Assembly: GCA_963924555.1 (NCBI GenBank)
Contig: OZ004582.1
Span: forward strand, 5,146,001 to 5,210,000
Reading direction: 5' to 3'
Length of the DNA: 64,000 bases
DNA from: Crambe crambe
Taxonomy: Eukaryota > Porifera > Demospongiae > Poecilosclerida > Crambeidae
Shown here: one piece after another, positions 36,301 through 46,377 of the stretch
Layout of the letters: every line of letters starts with the position of its first letter
Position numbering within the stretch: position 1 is the first letter of the stretch
Notes under the pieces: model-generated
Told to the model about the DNA's origin: nothing
Databases searched by the model: none
Seen by the model: the letters and a program-made list of their open reading frames with translations, nothing else
Made by a program: the position numbers and the translations under genes

Positions 36301-38383
36301 CTTGTTCTTGGTCTTTTTTTCTCTCTCTCTCTCTTTATGGTTTTATGTATGTATGTATGTATGTATGTATGCATAAATACAAGAGTTCAGTGTATGCAGG
36401 GACAGATGAAGAAGTTTCTGGAGTATGTATAGTTCAGCTTCTAGCAGCCCAATGATTATTTATCAGTGAGTAAAGGCTTGAAGTGTTGAGCTATACTTGG
36501 AGGTCGAGGATGCAGATGAATCTGAAAAGTCTACCAGTGGTGAATCAGAGTAGTCTAAGCTACAGCAAGTATTTCTGGATAAATCCACTCCAAATTCTAC
36601 CAGCTACAATCTTTTCTACTCATCGATAGAAAGGAGACACTACGGTTGCCATATTTCTGAAACGGTAAGCACCCTGGTCCTGAAACCTGGTTTGTATTTT
36701 GTAGTAGGCTCTATAATAATTCACAGTAGCTTCTGTTAAGTCTAAGTGGGGGAACTAGAATTTCACTTTTATATGTGGCACGCACAGGTGTTCGCATATG
36801 CCACTGGGTGTATGGTACCATCCTCCTGCTCTTGGGAAAGAACAGCTCCAAGACCCAGAGAACTTGCATCGGTCTCAAGCATAAAGGTGCGGCCTGGACC
36901 AAATCTAGGATAAGCTAGAACTGGTGCAGTAATAAGTAGTTCCTTCAATTTCTGAAATGCACTCTCACATTCTGGGCGTCATTCCTAATACCGCTCTCTC
37001 TGATATATATATTATATCAGTACATATTTATATGTCTGTATATGAGGGTGAAAGGTCATCATCACTAGTGTGGGACACCCCAATGGTAATTACGTATGTA
37101 TATGTACCATAATTAACCTACAACAACAAATAAATAAAAACAACAAATGAAATCCCCCAAGATACTAACTTTTTCCAACAGGAGATGGTTAAACCTGGAG
37201 CCAGCAAAATAGTCAGAAAGCCTGCCTCAAGTAGTAAACTGTCCCTAATAAAGTGAGGTATGTACGTATTACATAGTATGACACCAGGGCTCACAGTAAC
37301 ACTCTATTATTGCCAGGACAACGATTATCTAATAGCAGTTTTAAATTTATAGTTAAAATAGAAAAATTGGTCAGATAAAGGCAGAAATGACTGGACAAAT
37401 GAAGAAATTGACCGGAAAATGTCTTGTGACTGAGACACTAGTAAGCAGGGTTTCATAGATCCCCCTGAATAACTAGGGTATGTTCGTGTAACATATTCAA
37501 TTGGTGAGCGAGTGAAGCAGTTGGTGAAAGTCATTTGTACTTCAGCTATTTTGTTCTAAGTGCTATGGGCACGTTTCATTTGTGGGGTCAAAGGTCAAAC
37601 AAACATGCGCATTATTAACTATGCCCGCTAGCTATGACGTATGTATATAAATATATCTTGAGCTCCCGTTGACATGACCAGAGAGTGGCTCGCTTCGCTC
37701 GCCAAATATCATGCACGCAGAGTAAACACCTGCTAATTAGCTTTGAATGACAGTCATTAAAAGTAATAGGTGTGATCACCAAAAAAATTTCATGCTCAAC
37801 AAGCAGCACAATAGTCTCCCTTATCCAAATTCCTGTATGAAACTTCAATTAGTCATGGTAAAACATCAGGGAACACTTTAAAAGTCAGTCAGTTTTAAAA
37901 ATGATAATTATATCCAGATAACTATAGAAGGTTATTGTGAGCTGTGGTTATCCATTTGGGACAGCTATAGTAATAGTGTTATAGACTTTTAACACAAACC
38001 AAAAAAATTATATATAACCAAAAATCGATGAATATTGCTAAGACTTACCACTGAAACCACAAGAATACTTGGCCAACCTACAGAAGTATACAACAGGTAT
38101 TTTCAGTGACGGATGTAATTGAATATAGATATGTAATTTCTTCCCATTTCAGTACTTACACAGAAGAGCCATGCACATACCTTATATACGGACAGGTAGA
38201 AGATCCACAGGAGAGCAAACATAAAATTGCATCTTAAAACTCTGAAAATCATCATGAGGAAGGAACAGAGAACACCCAATGCACAACTCAACTCCATGGC
38301 CAGAGACGGTGAGAGATTGAGTTCACGATAGTAGATCAAAAGTGATGGAAACGCCTTAAGACGAGCAAACCAAGTCAGATGAC
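30361..38383 (-). CDS. LMF2: Lipase maturation factor (LMF2-like), 16 exons found
   Basis: Exons with phase-consistent GT-AG joins: 38181-38383, 38049-38077, 37170-37244, 35834-35972, 35061-35213, 34037-34142, 33704-33874, 33350-33455, 32912-33124, 32387-32471, 32268-32322, 31822(or 31826)-31939, 31439-31564, 31237-31354, 30721-30929 and 30361-30442. The product, about 665 residues, has family hallmarks: [87 protein letters not shown] and [16 protein letters not shown] proteins are multispanning ER proteins needed for folding of dimeric lipases. The C-terminal tail is charged ([20 protein letters not shown]). The expected N-terminal exon (the LYGxxGILP region) was not found between 38383 and the TRIM-NHL gene, so the 5' end is incomplete. 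Introns host a Ty3/gypsy relic, a CAGGG element, a minisatellite and a palindrome. Confidence 0.88.
34394..34868. mobile_element. CAGGG-ended non-autonomous transposon in LMF2 intron
   Basis: The ends are inverted repeats (CAGGGTTCTCCC ... about 35 bp with gaps, including cttaaggcatag). The flanks are direct duplications AATCT (34389-34393 and 34869-34873). The homologous intron in the pseudogene copy (about 12698) shows 'aataatcttgaaatac', an empty site, so the insertion followed the segmental duplication or was lost cleanly. No coding capacity was found. The CAGGG ends recall hAT-type elements, but hAT target duplications are usually 8 bp, so the superfamily is uncertain. Confidence 0.8.
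35645..35870. repeat. Minisatellite derived from an LMF2 exon-intron junction
   Basis: About six imperfect copies of a unit of roughly 34 bp (gccccacctacctgagtctc gtagtgatagttaa). On the minus strand each good copy contains the end of the 35834-35972 exon (codons for YHYETQ) followed by its CAG-GTAGGT splice donor. The array therefore arose by tandem duplication of a coding/splice junction. A degenerate version occurs in the pseudogene copy at 13415-13500. Confidence 0.85.
36104..36241. repeat. Palindrome with 50-bp arms
   Basis: The left arm 'ggatggaaatgggatcaatc...ccagccaacaatccc' (36108-36155) is repeated as its complement at 36191-36240, around a spacer of about 35 bp. It lies in an LMF2 intron and is probably a foldback MITE. 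Confidence 0.85.
36308..36372. repeat. (TC)n and (TATG)n microsatellites
   Basis: A (ct)n tract at 36321-36334 is followed by seven tatg units at about 36345-36372, in an intron of the LMF2-like gene. Confidence 0.85.
36775..36988 (-). pseudogene. Ty3/gypsy retrotransposon RT/RNase H relic
   Basis: On the minus strand the frame reads [20 protein letters not shown], then [20 protein letters not shown] and IHPVAYA. This is the classical junction between reverse transcriptase and RNase H of Ty3/gypsy elements, with the ETDAS active-site motif. Only about 70 codons remain; no LTRs or other domains are visible nearby. It is a dead fragment in an LMF2 intron. Confidence 0.85.
37470..37710. repeat. 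Dispersed repeat (copies near 24600 and 51310-51665)
   Basis: 'ctagggtatgttcgtgtaac', 'gaagcagttggtgaaagtca', 'catttgtggggtcaaaggtc' and 'ctcgcttcgctcgcc' occur in the same order at 51310-51665, and the first part at 24594-24712. A separate mobile family; no coding capacity. Confidence 0.7.
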
Positions 38384-39733
38384 CTGTAACAGATTCAAAC
38401 TCGATATAAAAGGTGTTCTGATATTAACAGAGGTGGACATTAACAGAGGTGTCCTGATTAACAGAGGTGTCCTAATAACTCAAGACAACAACTGCCTTAC
38501 ATACACTTATAGGGACAGTGCCAGGTGTCCTGATTAAAGAGATAAAAGAGGCATAATAAGGAAAGAGTTGGGCAACAGAGAGTGCTCATAATCTCACTTA
38601 TTATTTAACAGGGAGCCAGGAGTTTCCATGGTAAGAATAATATATGATAGTCCCATGAAAAAGTAAAACAGTCTCCAATTAGTTTAATTTGCTATTTCTC
38701 AAAATATGCTTGATAAATTTGTCCCAAAAAATAGTTAGACAGCGAGACCGAGGGATCTAAGTTATTTAGACACCCGAAGGCCCGAGGCTGTAGCATCCCA
38801 AGCGAAGCAAGGGTACTAAGGGCCTGAGGGTGTCTAAATAACTTAGATCCCGTTGGTCGAGCTGTCTAACTTATTTAGAACATAGCAACAACTACCTAGC
38901 AACAGCAAACCTTCCATATCTTCACAGCAGGAGCGATAGCTAGCTAGAGCTATAATGCTAAGATTCTAGCTACGACGTAAATAACAGAGATATTAGCTAC
39001 TGACGAGTACACCTTCTCTAGTTTTGAACGCTGCAGTGACCCGTCTTGTTTGGGAGAGCCTCGATGCAGTGTGAAGGCGGCAGCACCTGCTGCGCGCGCA
39101 GGAACCAGCAAATGAGGGGAGGGGCCAGGTAGCTTGTAATTGTAGCAGTGAACCTTCGAATGAAGAAACGGATGAATTTACTTCAACAACTACAATGCTG
39201 GATCAGCTCAGTAACTTAGTTAGAACAAACTTCGATCATATTATAGCTATGTATGTAGCTAAATCTAGCTATCTTAATCATTCCATGATCATGATTATAC
39301 TTATAGCTACAAAACACAAAAAGAAACAGTGAAATACTTTTTTCACATCTCCTTGGTGATCACATTAGTAGCTATAGTAACATAAACAAGATAATGCCTA
39401 ACAGTAGGTTTTCTAAGAGCCTGGGGCACTTAGAAAATCTACTGTTAGGCACTTAGAAAACCTGAAGTCAGTTAGAAACACTGTAAAACCACTGAACTAT
39501 GTTCTAAACTTGGTTAGACCAGCTCTATACCAAATTTCCAGACCACGGCACACTTAGAGTATTAGTACTGTAGTTTTCGTGGGATTAAATTTTTGTATAA
39601 TTGTTCAGTGATGTGATAATAAATTGTTACTAATAATATGAAAGTTTACGTGTATAAACTCTTGAGTGACAATGAAGGCTAAAAAAAAAAAGCTCTTAAA
39701 ATTTGTAATTCAACACTAGCTACGTACTGTCAC
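38384..39733. other. Intergenic/5' region of LMF2 with repeats
   Basis: Contains a short tandem repeat of 'taacagaggtgtcctga' (38420-38480), a palindrome at 38733-38871 (see separate entry) and an inverted repeat 'cctaacagtaggttttctaa' near 39396-39460. The missing first exon of the LMF2-like gene should be here but was not recognised. Confidence 0.5.
38733..38871. repeat. Palindrome with about 43-bp arms
   Basis: The arm 'agttagacagcgagaccgag...tttagacaccc' is inverted at 38828-38871. The spacer contains a second, imperfect inverted pair (cccgaaggcccgagg / gggcctgaggg). Related to the palindrome at 19925-20026. Confidence 0.75.
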
Positions 39734-41503
39734 TCAAAAGAAGACCACTCTATTATTATCCGTGTCGCATACACAAATGAGACCACTTCTGTCAACAAAA
39801 ATACCACGAATATTGCCAAATTCCCCTATGCGATGTCCCTTGCGACCGAATCTTTTCAAATACTGACCATCGGATGTAAAAAGTGACACTCGTTTATTGC
39901 CATAATCACTGATATGAACGATGCCATCGCTGCTCACAGATATTCCAGTGGGCCAGAGGAGGTTGCCGTCACCATCCCCTGGACTTCCAAATTCTCTCAA
40001 AAACTTGCCTTCCATCGTAAAGACTTTAACGGAACAATTCCCACTATCTGTTACGAATACATCACCACTTTCATCACAGGCTACACCCCATGGATAGTGG
40101 AGACAAGCAGACTTATCACCTTCCTTCCCAAACATGGCATAAAAGGTAAGGTCTGGATTAAGAACTTGGATACGATGTGCGTTATTGTCAACCACGTATA
40201 TCTTCTTGTTAATAGGATTGATAGCAATTCCATCAGGTTCACAAAATTGTAACAATCCATTTCCTTTGCCCCCTACAGCAGCGAGGAATTTCCCATTGGA
40301 TGTGAACTTCTGAATTCGGTGATTGCAACCATCCACTACTAATATGTCACCATGATCATCAATGTCCAACTCACAAGGACAGCTCAATTGACCCAGATCT
40401 TCACCACTAGTTCCAAACGATCGTAACTTCTTTCCACTTTCATTGAATACAGATATGCAGCTTGCACAACCCTCAGCAATGAAGATTTCTCCCTCACGGC
40501 TAATAGCAACGCCACAAGGACCTAAGACACCAGATATTGTCAAGATAGGTGTTCTGAGACGTTGGGTCAAAAGATTTGTAAATCGCCTGTTGTTAGGCAG
40601 CTTTCTTGTGGATGTGAGAGAGTGGTCCACGCTAGAAGGATCATCACTAGGAACAAGTATCCTTGCAAATTCAGAACACTGCTCCATCAGGTCTTGCGGT
40701 GAGGCCGATACTTTCAGGTAGAACCCGTCACCGGCTTCTAAAGAGGACTTATCGTAGCCATCAAGAAGTATCCTAACTTGTTTTTGTATAAAGTCTCTCA
40801 TAGATAGGATATCCTCATTGCTACTAGTCCTTAGGCTTTCTTTGATGAAGCCAAGACAACTGCTGAGTTGAGCCTGGACAATGCTTAGATGATTCTTCCG
40901 CACAGCTATATCTCCTAGCCTATTTTGAACGATAGCACTCAACTGCTTCAGCAACTCGTTCTGCCTCGAATCAAGAGTGTCGTGTATTATCCCAATCATA
41001 TTTGCTATAGCTGCTTCAGCCTGTACCTTTTTTTCTGGTATCTCAGTCTCAAGTGAGTTTAGTCTTATAACTGCCCTACTAACAGCTGCGAAACAGTCAC
41101 TGATGGACTTCATGCTAGCCATCACATCCTCTCTAACTGTAGGATAGACTTCAGTAACAGACACACACTTGTGATTGCTGTGGCTCCCCAAGGAGCACTG
41201 GAAGCAAATGGGTTTCTCACATGTTCGACAGTACGACTCCAACTTACTTGATTCGTGCTCATCACAGTGAAAATTCAATCTCTTCACAGTTTGCAAGGAC
41301 TGCACTCCACCAGCAGGTACGAAGGTCACAAGTGTGCATATTGGACAAGATATGAAGGGATGCTTCTGCTCATCTGCATTTGCCCTCTTTGTTAGGCAGT
41401 CATAGCAGAATGTGTGAAAGCAGTTGAGCAACTTTGGGTCCGAGGAAAACTGGAGACAGTGGGCACACTTGAAATCCTTTGCTGGATTTTCAGCTTGATC
41501 CAT
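39734..41503 (-). CDS. TRIM-NHL protein (RING, B-box, coiled coil, NHL repeats)
   Basis: A single-exon gene of 589 residues from the ATG at 41503 (MDQAENPAKDFKCAHC). A C3HC4 RING spans Cys13-Cys56, a B-box type 2 runs from about Cys80 to His117 (CDEHE...CRTCEKPICFQCSLGSHSNHKC), and helical coiled coil covers about 120-270. Six NHL-type repeats follow from about 310 to the end (LGPCGVAISREGEIFIAEGC, DLGQLSCPCELDIDDHGDIL and so on). No filamin domain is seen between coiled coil and NHL, so it resembles TRIM32 in layout more than TRIM2/3/71. Such proteins are E3 ubiquitin ligases whose NHL propeller binds substrates or RNA. The exact orthology cannot be decided here. Lack of introns suggests an expanded, possibly retroposed, subfamily. 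Confidence 0.9.
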   Translation of the reverse strand: MDQAENPAKDFKCAHCLQFSSDPKLLNCFHTFCYDCLTKRANADEQKHPFISCPICTLVTFVPAGGVQSLQTVKRLNFHCDEHESSKLESYCRTCEKPICFQCSLGSHSNHKCVSVTEVYPTVREDVMASMKSISDCFAAVSRAVIRLNSLETEIPEKKVQAEAAIANMIGIIHDTLDSRQNELLKQLSAIVQNRLGDIAVRKNHLSIVQAQLSSCLGFIKESLRTSSNEDILSMRDFIQKQVRILLDGYDKSSLEAGDGFYLKVSASPQDLMEQCSEFARILVPSDDPSSVDHSLTSTRKLPNNRRFTNLLTQRLRTPILTISGVLGPCGVAISREGEIFIAEGCASCISVFNESGKKLRSFGTSGEDLGQLSCPCELDIDDHGDILVVDGCNHRIQKFTSNGKFLAAVGGKGNGLLQFCEPDGIAINPINKKIYVVDNNAHRIQVLNPDLTFYAMFGKEGDKSACLHYPWGVACDESGDVFVTDSGNCSVKVFTMEGKFLREFGSPGDGDGNLLWPTGISVSSDGIVHISDYGNKRVSLFTSDGQYLKRFGRKGHRIGEFGNIRGIFVDRSGLICVCDTDNNRVVFF

Positions 41504-42754
41504 GATAACCCACACTGGAGGTAGCTAGCTAATACTGTAACTCAGGTTAAATTGAATACTTCATGCCTTGTGTCCATGCTGCTTAAAAAGTAGAAATCAA
41601 GCCAATGACTCAACTAGTTAGTTCAATATGATACTTCTTCTGTGTCTGCACAGTTTGAAATGACTCTGGTTTATACAACTTACAGCGCAGCTACAACTTT
41701 CAGTTGAATCGAGCACATACACTACATGTAATAAACAATCAGCCTCCATGTTACAACTGTACACATCAACACGGAATGTTATGACAAGGCCATATGTCCT
41801 AATGTATCAACAATGGTGGATGTATATTTTCATTTTGCCCTTGGATACACACTAAAAGCTCATCAATCATAACTAATCAAAGCTAAAGCACTAGAGAAAT
41901 ACACTATCGTACACACTGCATAATGACATATAGACTTATGTAGGTACATATATAATTTTTATGTGTGTATACCAGTCTATCATAACATTGTGCTTCTGAG
42001 TATGTGCATGCTTGCATATAAGCTGACTGTAACTGGAGTGTTGCTATAAGATAACAGAGCTCTCTCTGAGTAGCACCACAGACCTGATACCAAAGATCAG
42101 CTCCCACAAAAACACTACTAGCACCTTATTAATGCATGGGATTTTGTGAACCATGTGTACAGTGTACTTATCAGTAAATATACATAGCTAGGCTATTGGG
42201 CAAACTAACTTGGATTATAATACGGCAATTTACAATTTTATACTGCAGGAAAAAAATGAAGTCATGATCAAACTATTTTCTACTGTCCAGGGCCATCAAA
42301 TCCCCTCAATTCACTTAAAAACAGCTGCTCACTTAACCACTAAATACATGGTAACAGTATGCAGTGTGTAGTTATGGTAACAGTATGCAGTGTGTAGTTA
42401 TGGTAGTTTCATGGATGTGCTCCTATGAAGTCTTAAATATCCACAAACAGTAATTTATGTGGGCCAGCATACGGTTGTTAGCTCTGGAGAAACGCTATTA
42501 TAGTCAAGCCAATTCTACAACATTTCCATAGGAATAATTTACGTACTGAATATTTTTTGCTGACCACACCCTAGCCACACCCATTTTCAGGCACTTGTAC
42601 ATGATTTTTTTCTTCAGGTCTATCATGGTCACTTAAAATGCCAGAGGGGTTGATAGGTGCGGGAGATCAAGCTATTAAATTTTCAAAGACTTAGTTAGAG
42701 ACCAATGCCCACACCCTGTGCTCATAGCGTCTTGTTTCCATGCACATAGCTAAC
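41504..42754. other. Intergenic, upstream of TRIM-NHL gene
   Basis: No gene is recognised. A 26-bp sequence (gtaacagtatgcagtgtgta gttatg) is directly duplicated at about 42351-42402. Confidence 0.5.
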
Positions 42755-42969
42755 TAGTCTGGCGTCGCCAGCCCAGCTTTTCTTTTTTTTTTTGGGACGG
42801 GGAAGAAAAGTGGTCTGGTAGCTCTAGCATCAACTACTTGTGTCGCCCGCGTGCGCAGCTATGTCCCAATCAGATTGCTCTATTCAGTCACGTGAAGTAG
42901 TATTAATGTTGGCGAGACACACCTACGATTTATTCCAGGTTGGCAGAGCTAGAGCTATGGAGAAGTAAC

Positions 42970-43090
42970 CAAGAGCTGTGTTTAAAGAGCTAGGAATACC
43001 TGGCCTGAAGCCTGAATGGCTGGAAGTTGTATCAGTGATTTTCAAGGGCGATATGTTTGCAATTCTACCGACTGGCTTCGGAAAATTATT
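42970..43090 (+). pseudogene. RecQ-like helicase fragment with Walker A
   Basis: The frame reads AVFKELGIPGLKPEWLEVVS then VIFKGDMFAILPTGFGKLF. The 'LKPxQ' zero-motif position has W instead of Q, and the Walker A reads PTGFGKLF, where a Ser or Thr normally follows the Lys. The match ends a few residues after motif I. It is a short relic, flanked by stops, enclosed by the TIRs of a transposon. Confidence 0.7.
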
Positions 43091-43187
43091 CAACACGCAT
43101 GGATATTGCAATTTAAATTATTTTTGAGAGAGCGCGCAGGCGTCACAAGTAGTTGATGCTAGAGCTCCCAGACCACTTTTCTTCCCC

Positions 43188-43188
<1 letters not shown>

Positions 43189-43218
<30 letters not shown>
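43189..43218. repeat. Poly-C run
   Basis: About 30 consecutive C followed by an A-run, inside the right TIR of the 42755-43257 element. The left TIR has only ggga here, so the tract has expanded. Confidence 0.9.
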
Positions 43219-43220
<2 letters not shown>

Positions 43221-43257
43221 AAAAAAGAAGAAAAGCTGGGCTGGCGACGCCAGACTA

Positions 43258-44631
43258 ATAGCTAACTGACATGTGGTTGAGCCATGTGGTTTGCAGGACA
43301 GCATTAGGTGCTGGCCTTGACTTTGTGGCTGGGGAAAATGTTTTCATAGCCCCATTGTCTTAGCTTCCAGAGCTGGTACCTATCTTATGCATGACAAGTA
43401 TTCTGCTAAGTGCTATATGTGGTTGATATGCAAGACTAGTGCTGTTTATACAGGACTTGGTGCAGTGTGGTTAGGGTCTATTCGGTTCAAAAACAATTAA
43501 GATTTACCTTGAAATTATTATTAACAAAATTTCCCAATATTCATAATAGCTGATGTGATGTATAAATGCAAACAAAAAATAATATTGCAAACAAATTATC
43601 ATTAATTTTTCCAACATGTACGGTGCTTAACCATGGCACTATGCTCTTGCCTGTGTGGGTGAGTTAGAGCACAGTGCATGGATGGGTTATAGCACACAAC
43701 GTCACACAATTTATGGCTTATTTGATCTACAGGCTGGGCATAACACAATAAGTCTTTGAAAATGTTATTCCTTCATTTACAGCAATAGCTGACAAACAGA
43801 AAGCAAACCTACACCAAACATGTGAAAATAAATATCACACAGTTCTCACAGTATAAATTTGACACTTAATCAAGCCAATAATGACAACTGTCACATTTAT
43901 CATTATAAAGTGTCTGTTTAGATTGAAACAATTTCAGTAAGCATGGGATAGATTGAGCACCAACACTTTCAGTCAGGATGGGACAGGTTGAGTGCCAGAC
44001 TTATGGCTACAGGCTGGCTAAATAGAAAGTTTATGGTTGATCAGCCCAAAGTCCAGAAGTCTTATCAAAGTTGTACAATAGAAAAAACAAATCACCCTTT
44101 TTGATGTAATGCAAACTAATAACAAACAACATCTGGTGGACACAAAAATTAAAATAACTTTCAAAATGAGATGCATTGTATAGTTAAAAAGAGATTATGT
44201 TATTATAGGTAAAATAATAACATAATCCTCTACTTGGAAAGCTAGAATTACATAAGAATTCACATATAGCTCCTGCAATCTTACCTGTGGCCATGGTAAC
44301 TACATATTACTGCCTCATGATTAAAAGAATCTGTGTTCACTAGCTATAGCTATGATATGTGATATTAGTTGGAGGCGTTTATAATTCACCTGTTGAGCTA
44401 TGATTGTTTAAACTGAACTTTCTCCTCTTCATTAAAATATTACTGATCACTACTGATACAATTTTGATTGACTACTGACCACTGAAAGGCTCTCAGTGCG
44501 AGGTATAGTGCCCATAGATTTTGTCAGTGAAAGAATTGCCTGAAGATTTGTCTCAGGAGTGAAAAGGATTAAACTCAGGCTGTATCCTGTAATGATTTCC
44601 TAACATATAGCTAAAGCCAAACTGGTTGAAA
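43258..44631. other. Intergenic, promoter side of copy B
   Basis: AT-rich. No exon or mobile element is recognised. The 5' region of the intact family member at 44632 must lie at its right end. Confidence 0.4.
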
Positions 44632-46377
44632 ATGGTGATATTTATACTCTTGGTGATGATACCAATGGTAACCTCATATGGAGCCTGTCCTCCATGGACG
44701 CTATACAACAGTACGTTGGATCAATGTCAGTGCGGCTCCAGCTTGGGAGGAGTGGTCAGGTGCAATAAAGAGACACTCAAGGTATCAGTGCTGAAATGTT
44801 ACTGCATGACATTCAGCACAAGGGCTCATCAGGCTGTGATCACAAAGTGCCTGATCAGCTGCACTAATAGCAAACGTGACCATGACTGTGGTGTTTACCA
44901 TCACATTGTGAATACTAATGACACTACACTAATAAATAACAAGACTTGTGGCTTGATGAAACGTACTGGTCAACACTGCGGCAAATGTGTCAAGGATTAT
45001 GGATTTCCTGTATATTCGTACTCAACGATGTGTGTGAAATGCAAGCACTCTGATATGACACGTAATGCACTGAAATACACAGCAGCAGCTTACCTTCCTC
45101 TTACAATTTTCTACTTGATTGTCATCATATTCAAAGTCTCAGTTACTTCAGGTCCTATGGTGGTATATGTATTGCTAAGCCAGGCAATCACTACGCCATA
45201 CTCATTAATGGCCTACAACAATCCTCACAAGAAACCAAAAATTGCAACTGAAGTATTTCTAACCATGTTTGGAATATGGAACTTGGATATGTTCCGTTCC
45301 TTGTACACTCCATTTTGCATCAGCACGAAAATGACAGCCTTACAAGTAGCTGCCCTTGATTACTGTGTTGGTATCTATCCAATTCTCCTTATAGTTCTTA
45401 CATATATCACAGTGTGTCTGCATGATCGATTCTCACTGGTTGTAAAGATATGGAAGCCAATGTCCCGAATCTGCCTGTATATTCGTAAAGAGTGGAATAT
45501 TCGCAGCTCACTAGTGCAAGCATTCACTACTTTCCTAGTGCTGTCATATGTGAAAATCCTCAACACCTCTTTTAAAATCTTAACTCCAATACGACTACAA
45601 ACAGCCCATGGGAAGTATTTGAATGAAACCTACCTTTATCTTGATGGAGAAGTTCTCTACTTCGGAGAGGAACATCTACCATATGGAATTCTAGCAATTC
45701 TAATGCTTCTTATATTTAACATTCTTCCCACACTTTTGATTTTTCTTTACCCCTGCAGCTATTTTCGGAGATGTCTAAATCAGTGTGGACTACAAGAACA
45801 GGTTCTATACACCTTCATGGATGCTTTCCAAGGATGCTATCGACATAAGCCACTTGACTACAGACACTTTGCAGCTTTCTATCTCTTCTTAAGGATTCTC
45901 ATCCTTTCTACTTTTTTCATTATCGGAGATTATACCTTTTTGTGCATACTTGCTCTAATCTCTCTAACTGTTGCCATTTTGATTATTTTCGCAAAACCAC
46001 AAAGGGTTAACATTCTCAATCAAACAGATGCAGCATTATTTCTCATATATTCAATGCTCTACTTCCTGAATGTCATGAAATCGTATGTTGAAGCTTACGA
46101 ACCAAGACCTCTACACAAACACTACATCTCCATATTTTCTACAATGGAAGATCTTCTTTTGCTGATAGTCTTTCTGTATGGAAGTGTGTACATGATCCTT
46201 AAAGTTATACCCACAAATATCCAGATAAAAATCAAGAAATGTTTTTACTCTAGTTTTGATTATTGTATAAGGAGAAAAAGAGATGAAATCTCCCCCGATA
46301 GAAGATTCCTGGAAGAATCACTTCCTCATCGATTGGAACATTATCAAGAATATACTCCATTGCTACAGACTGAATAA
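44632..46377 (+). CDS. Cys-rich ectodomain multi-TM protein, intact (copy B)
   Basis: A single-exon gene of 581 residues. The ATG at 44632 begins a signal peptide (MVIFILLVMIPMVTSYGACPPW); two codons upstream there is only a TTG. The ectodomain (about 20-150) has around 15 cysteines and N-glycosylation sites (NST, NDT, NKT) and closes with CGKCVKDYGFPVYSYSTMCVKC. Nine to ten helices follow, with family blocks ALDYCVGIYPILLIVLTYI, YFGEEHLPYGILAILMLL and MDAFQGCYRHKPLDYRHFAA. The tail carries LPHRLEHYQEYTPLLQTE, in which EYTPLL fits an acidic dileucine sorting signal. No known receptor or transporter family is recognised. The layout suggests a cell-surface or endosomal protein. Its nearest neighbour, copy C, lies 1.1 kb downstream on the same strand. 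Confidence 0.85.
   Translation: MVIFILLVMIPMVTSYGACPPWTLYNSTLDQCQCGSSLGGVVRCNKETLKVSVLKCYCMTFSTRAHQAVITKCLISCTNSKRDHDCGVYHHIVNTNDTTLINNKTCGLMKRTGQHCGKCVKDYGFPVYSYSTMCVKCKHSDMTRNALKYTAAAYLPLTIFYLIVIIFKVSVTSGPMVVYVLLSQAITTPYSLMAYNNPHKKPKIATEVFLTMFGIWNLDMFRSLYTPFCISTKMTALQVAALDYCVGIYPILLIVLTYITVCLHDRFSLVVKIWKPMSRICLYIRKEWNIRSSLVQAFTTFLVLSYVKILNTSFKILTPIRLQTAHGKYLNETYLYLDGEVLYFGEEHLPYGILAILMLLIFNILPTLLIFLYPCSYFRRCLNQCGLQEQVLYTFMDAFQGCYRHKPLDYRHFAAFYLFLRILILSTFFIIGDYTFLCILALISLTVAILIIFAKPQRVNILNQTDAALFLIYSMLYFLNVMKSYVEAYEPRPLHKHYISIFSTMEDLLLLIVFLYGSVYMILKVIPTNIQIKIKKCFYSSFDYCIRRKRDEISPDRRFLEESLPHRLEHYQEYTPLLQTE

Larger units (their letters stand above)
42755..43257. mobile_element. TA-flanked transposon with 90-bp TIRs carrying a RecQ fragment
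   Basis: The ends begin TAGTCTGGCGTCGCCAGCCC on both sides in inverted orientation. The TIRs extend about 85-90 bp, apart from a poly-C expansion in the right one (43189-43218). The terminal TAGTCTGGC matches the MITE at 21519. Inside, on plus, lies a RecQ-helicase-like fragment (separate entry). It is non-autonomous and related in content, but not in end sequence, to the element at 20048-20820. Confidence 0.85.

Noticed and set aside
36711-36902. Minus-strand ORF of 63 codons
   Set aside because: It is an out-of-frame shadow of the Ty3/gypsy RNase H relic.
39914-40721. Plus-strand ORFs opposite the TRIM-NHL gene
   Set aside because: They are shadows of the NHL-repeat coding strand.
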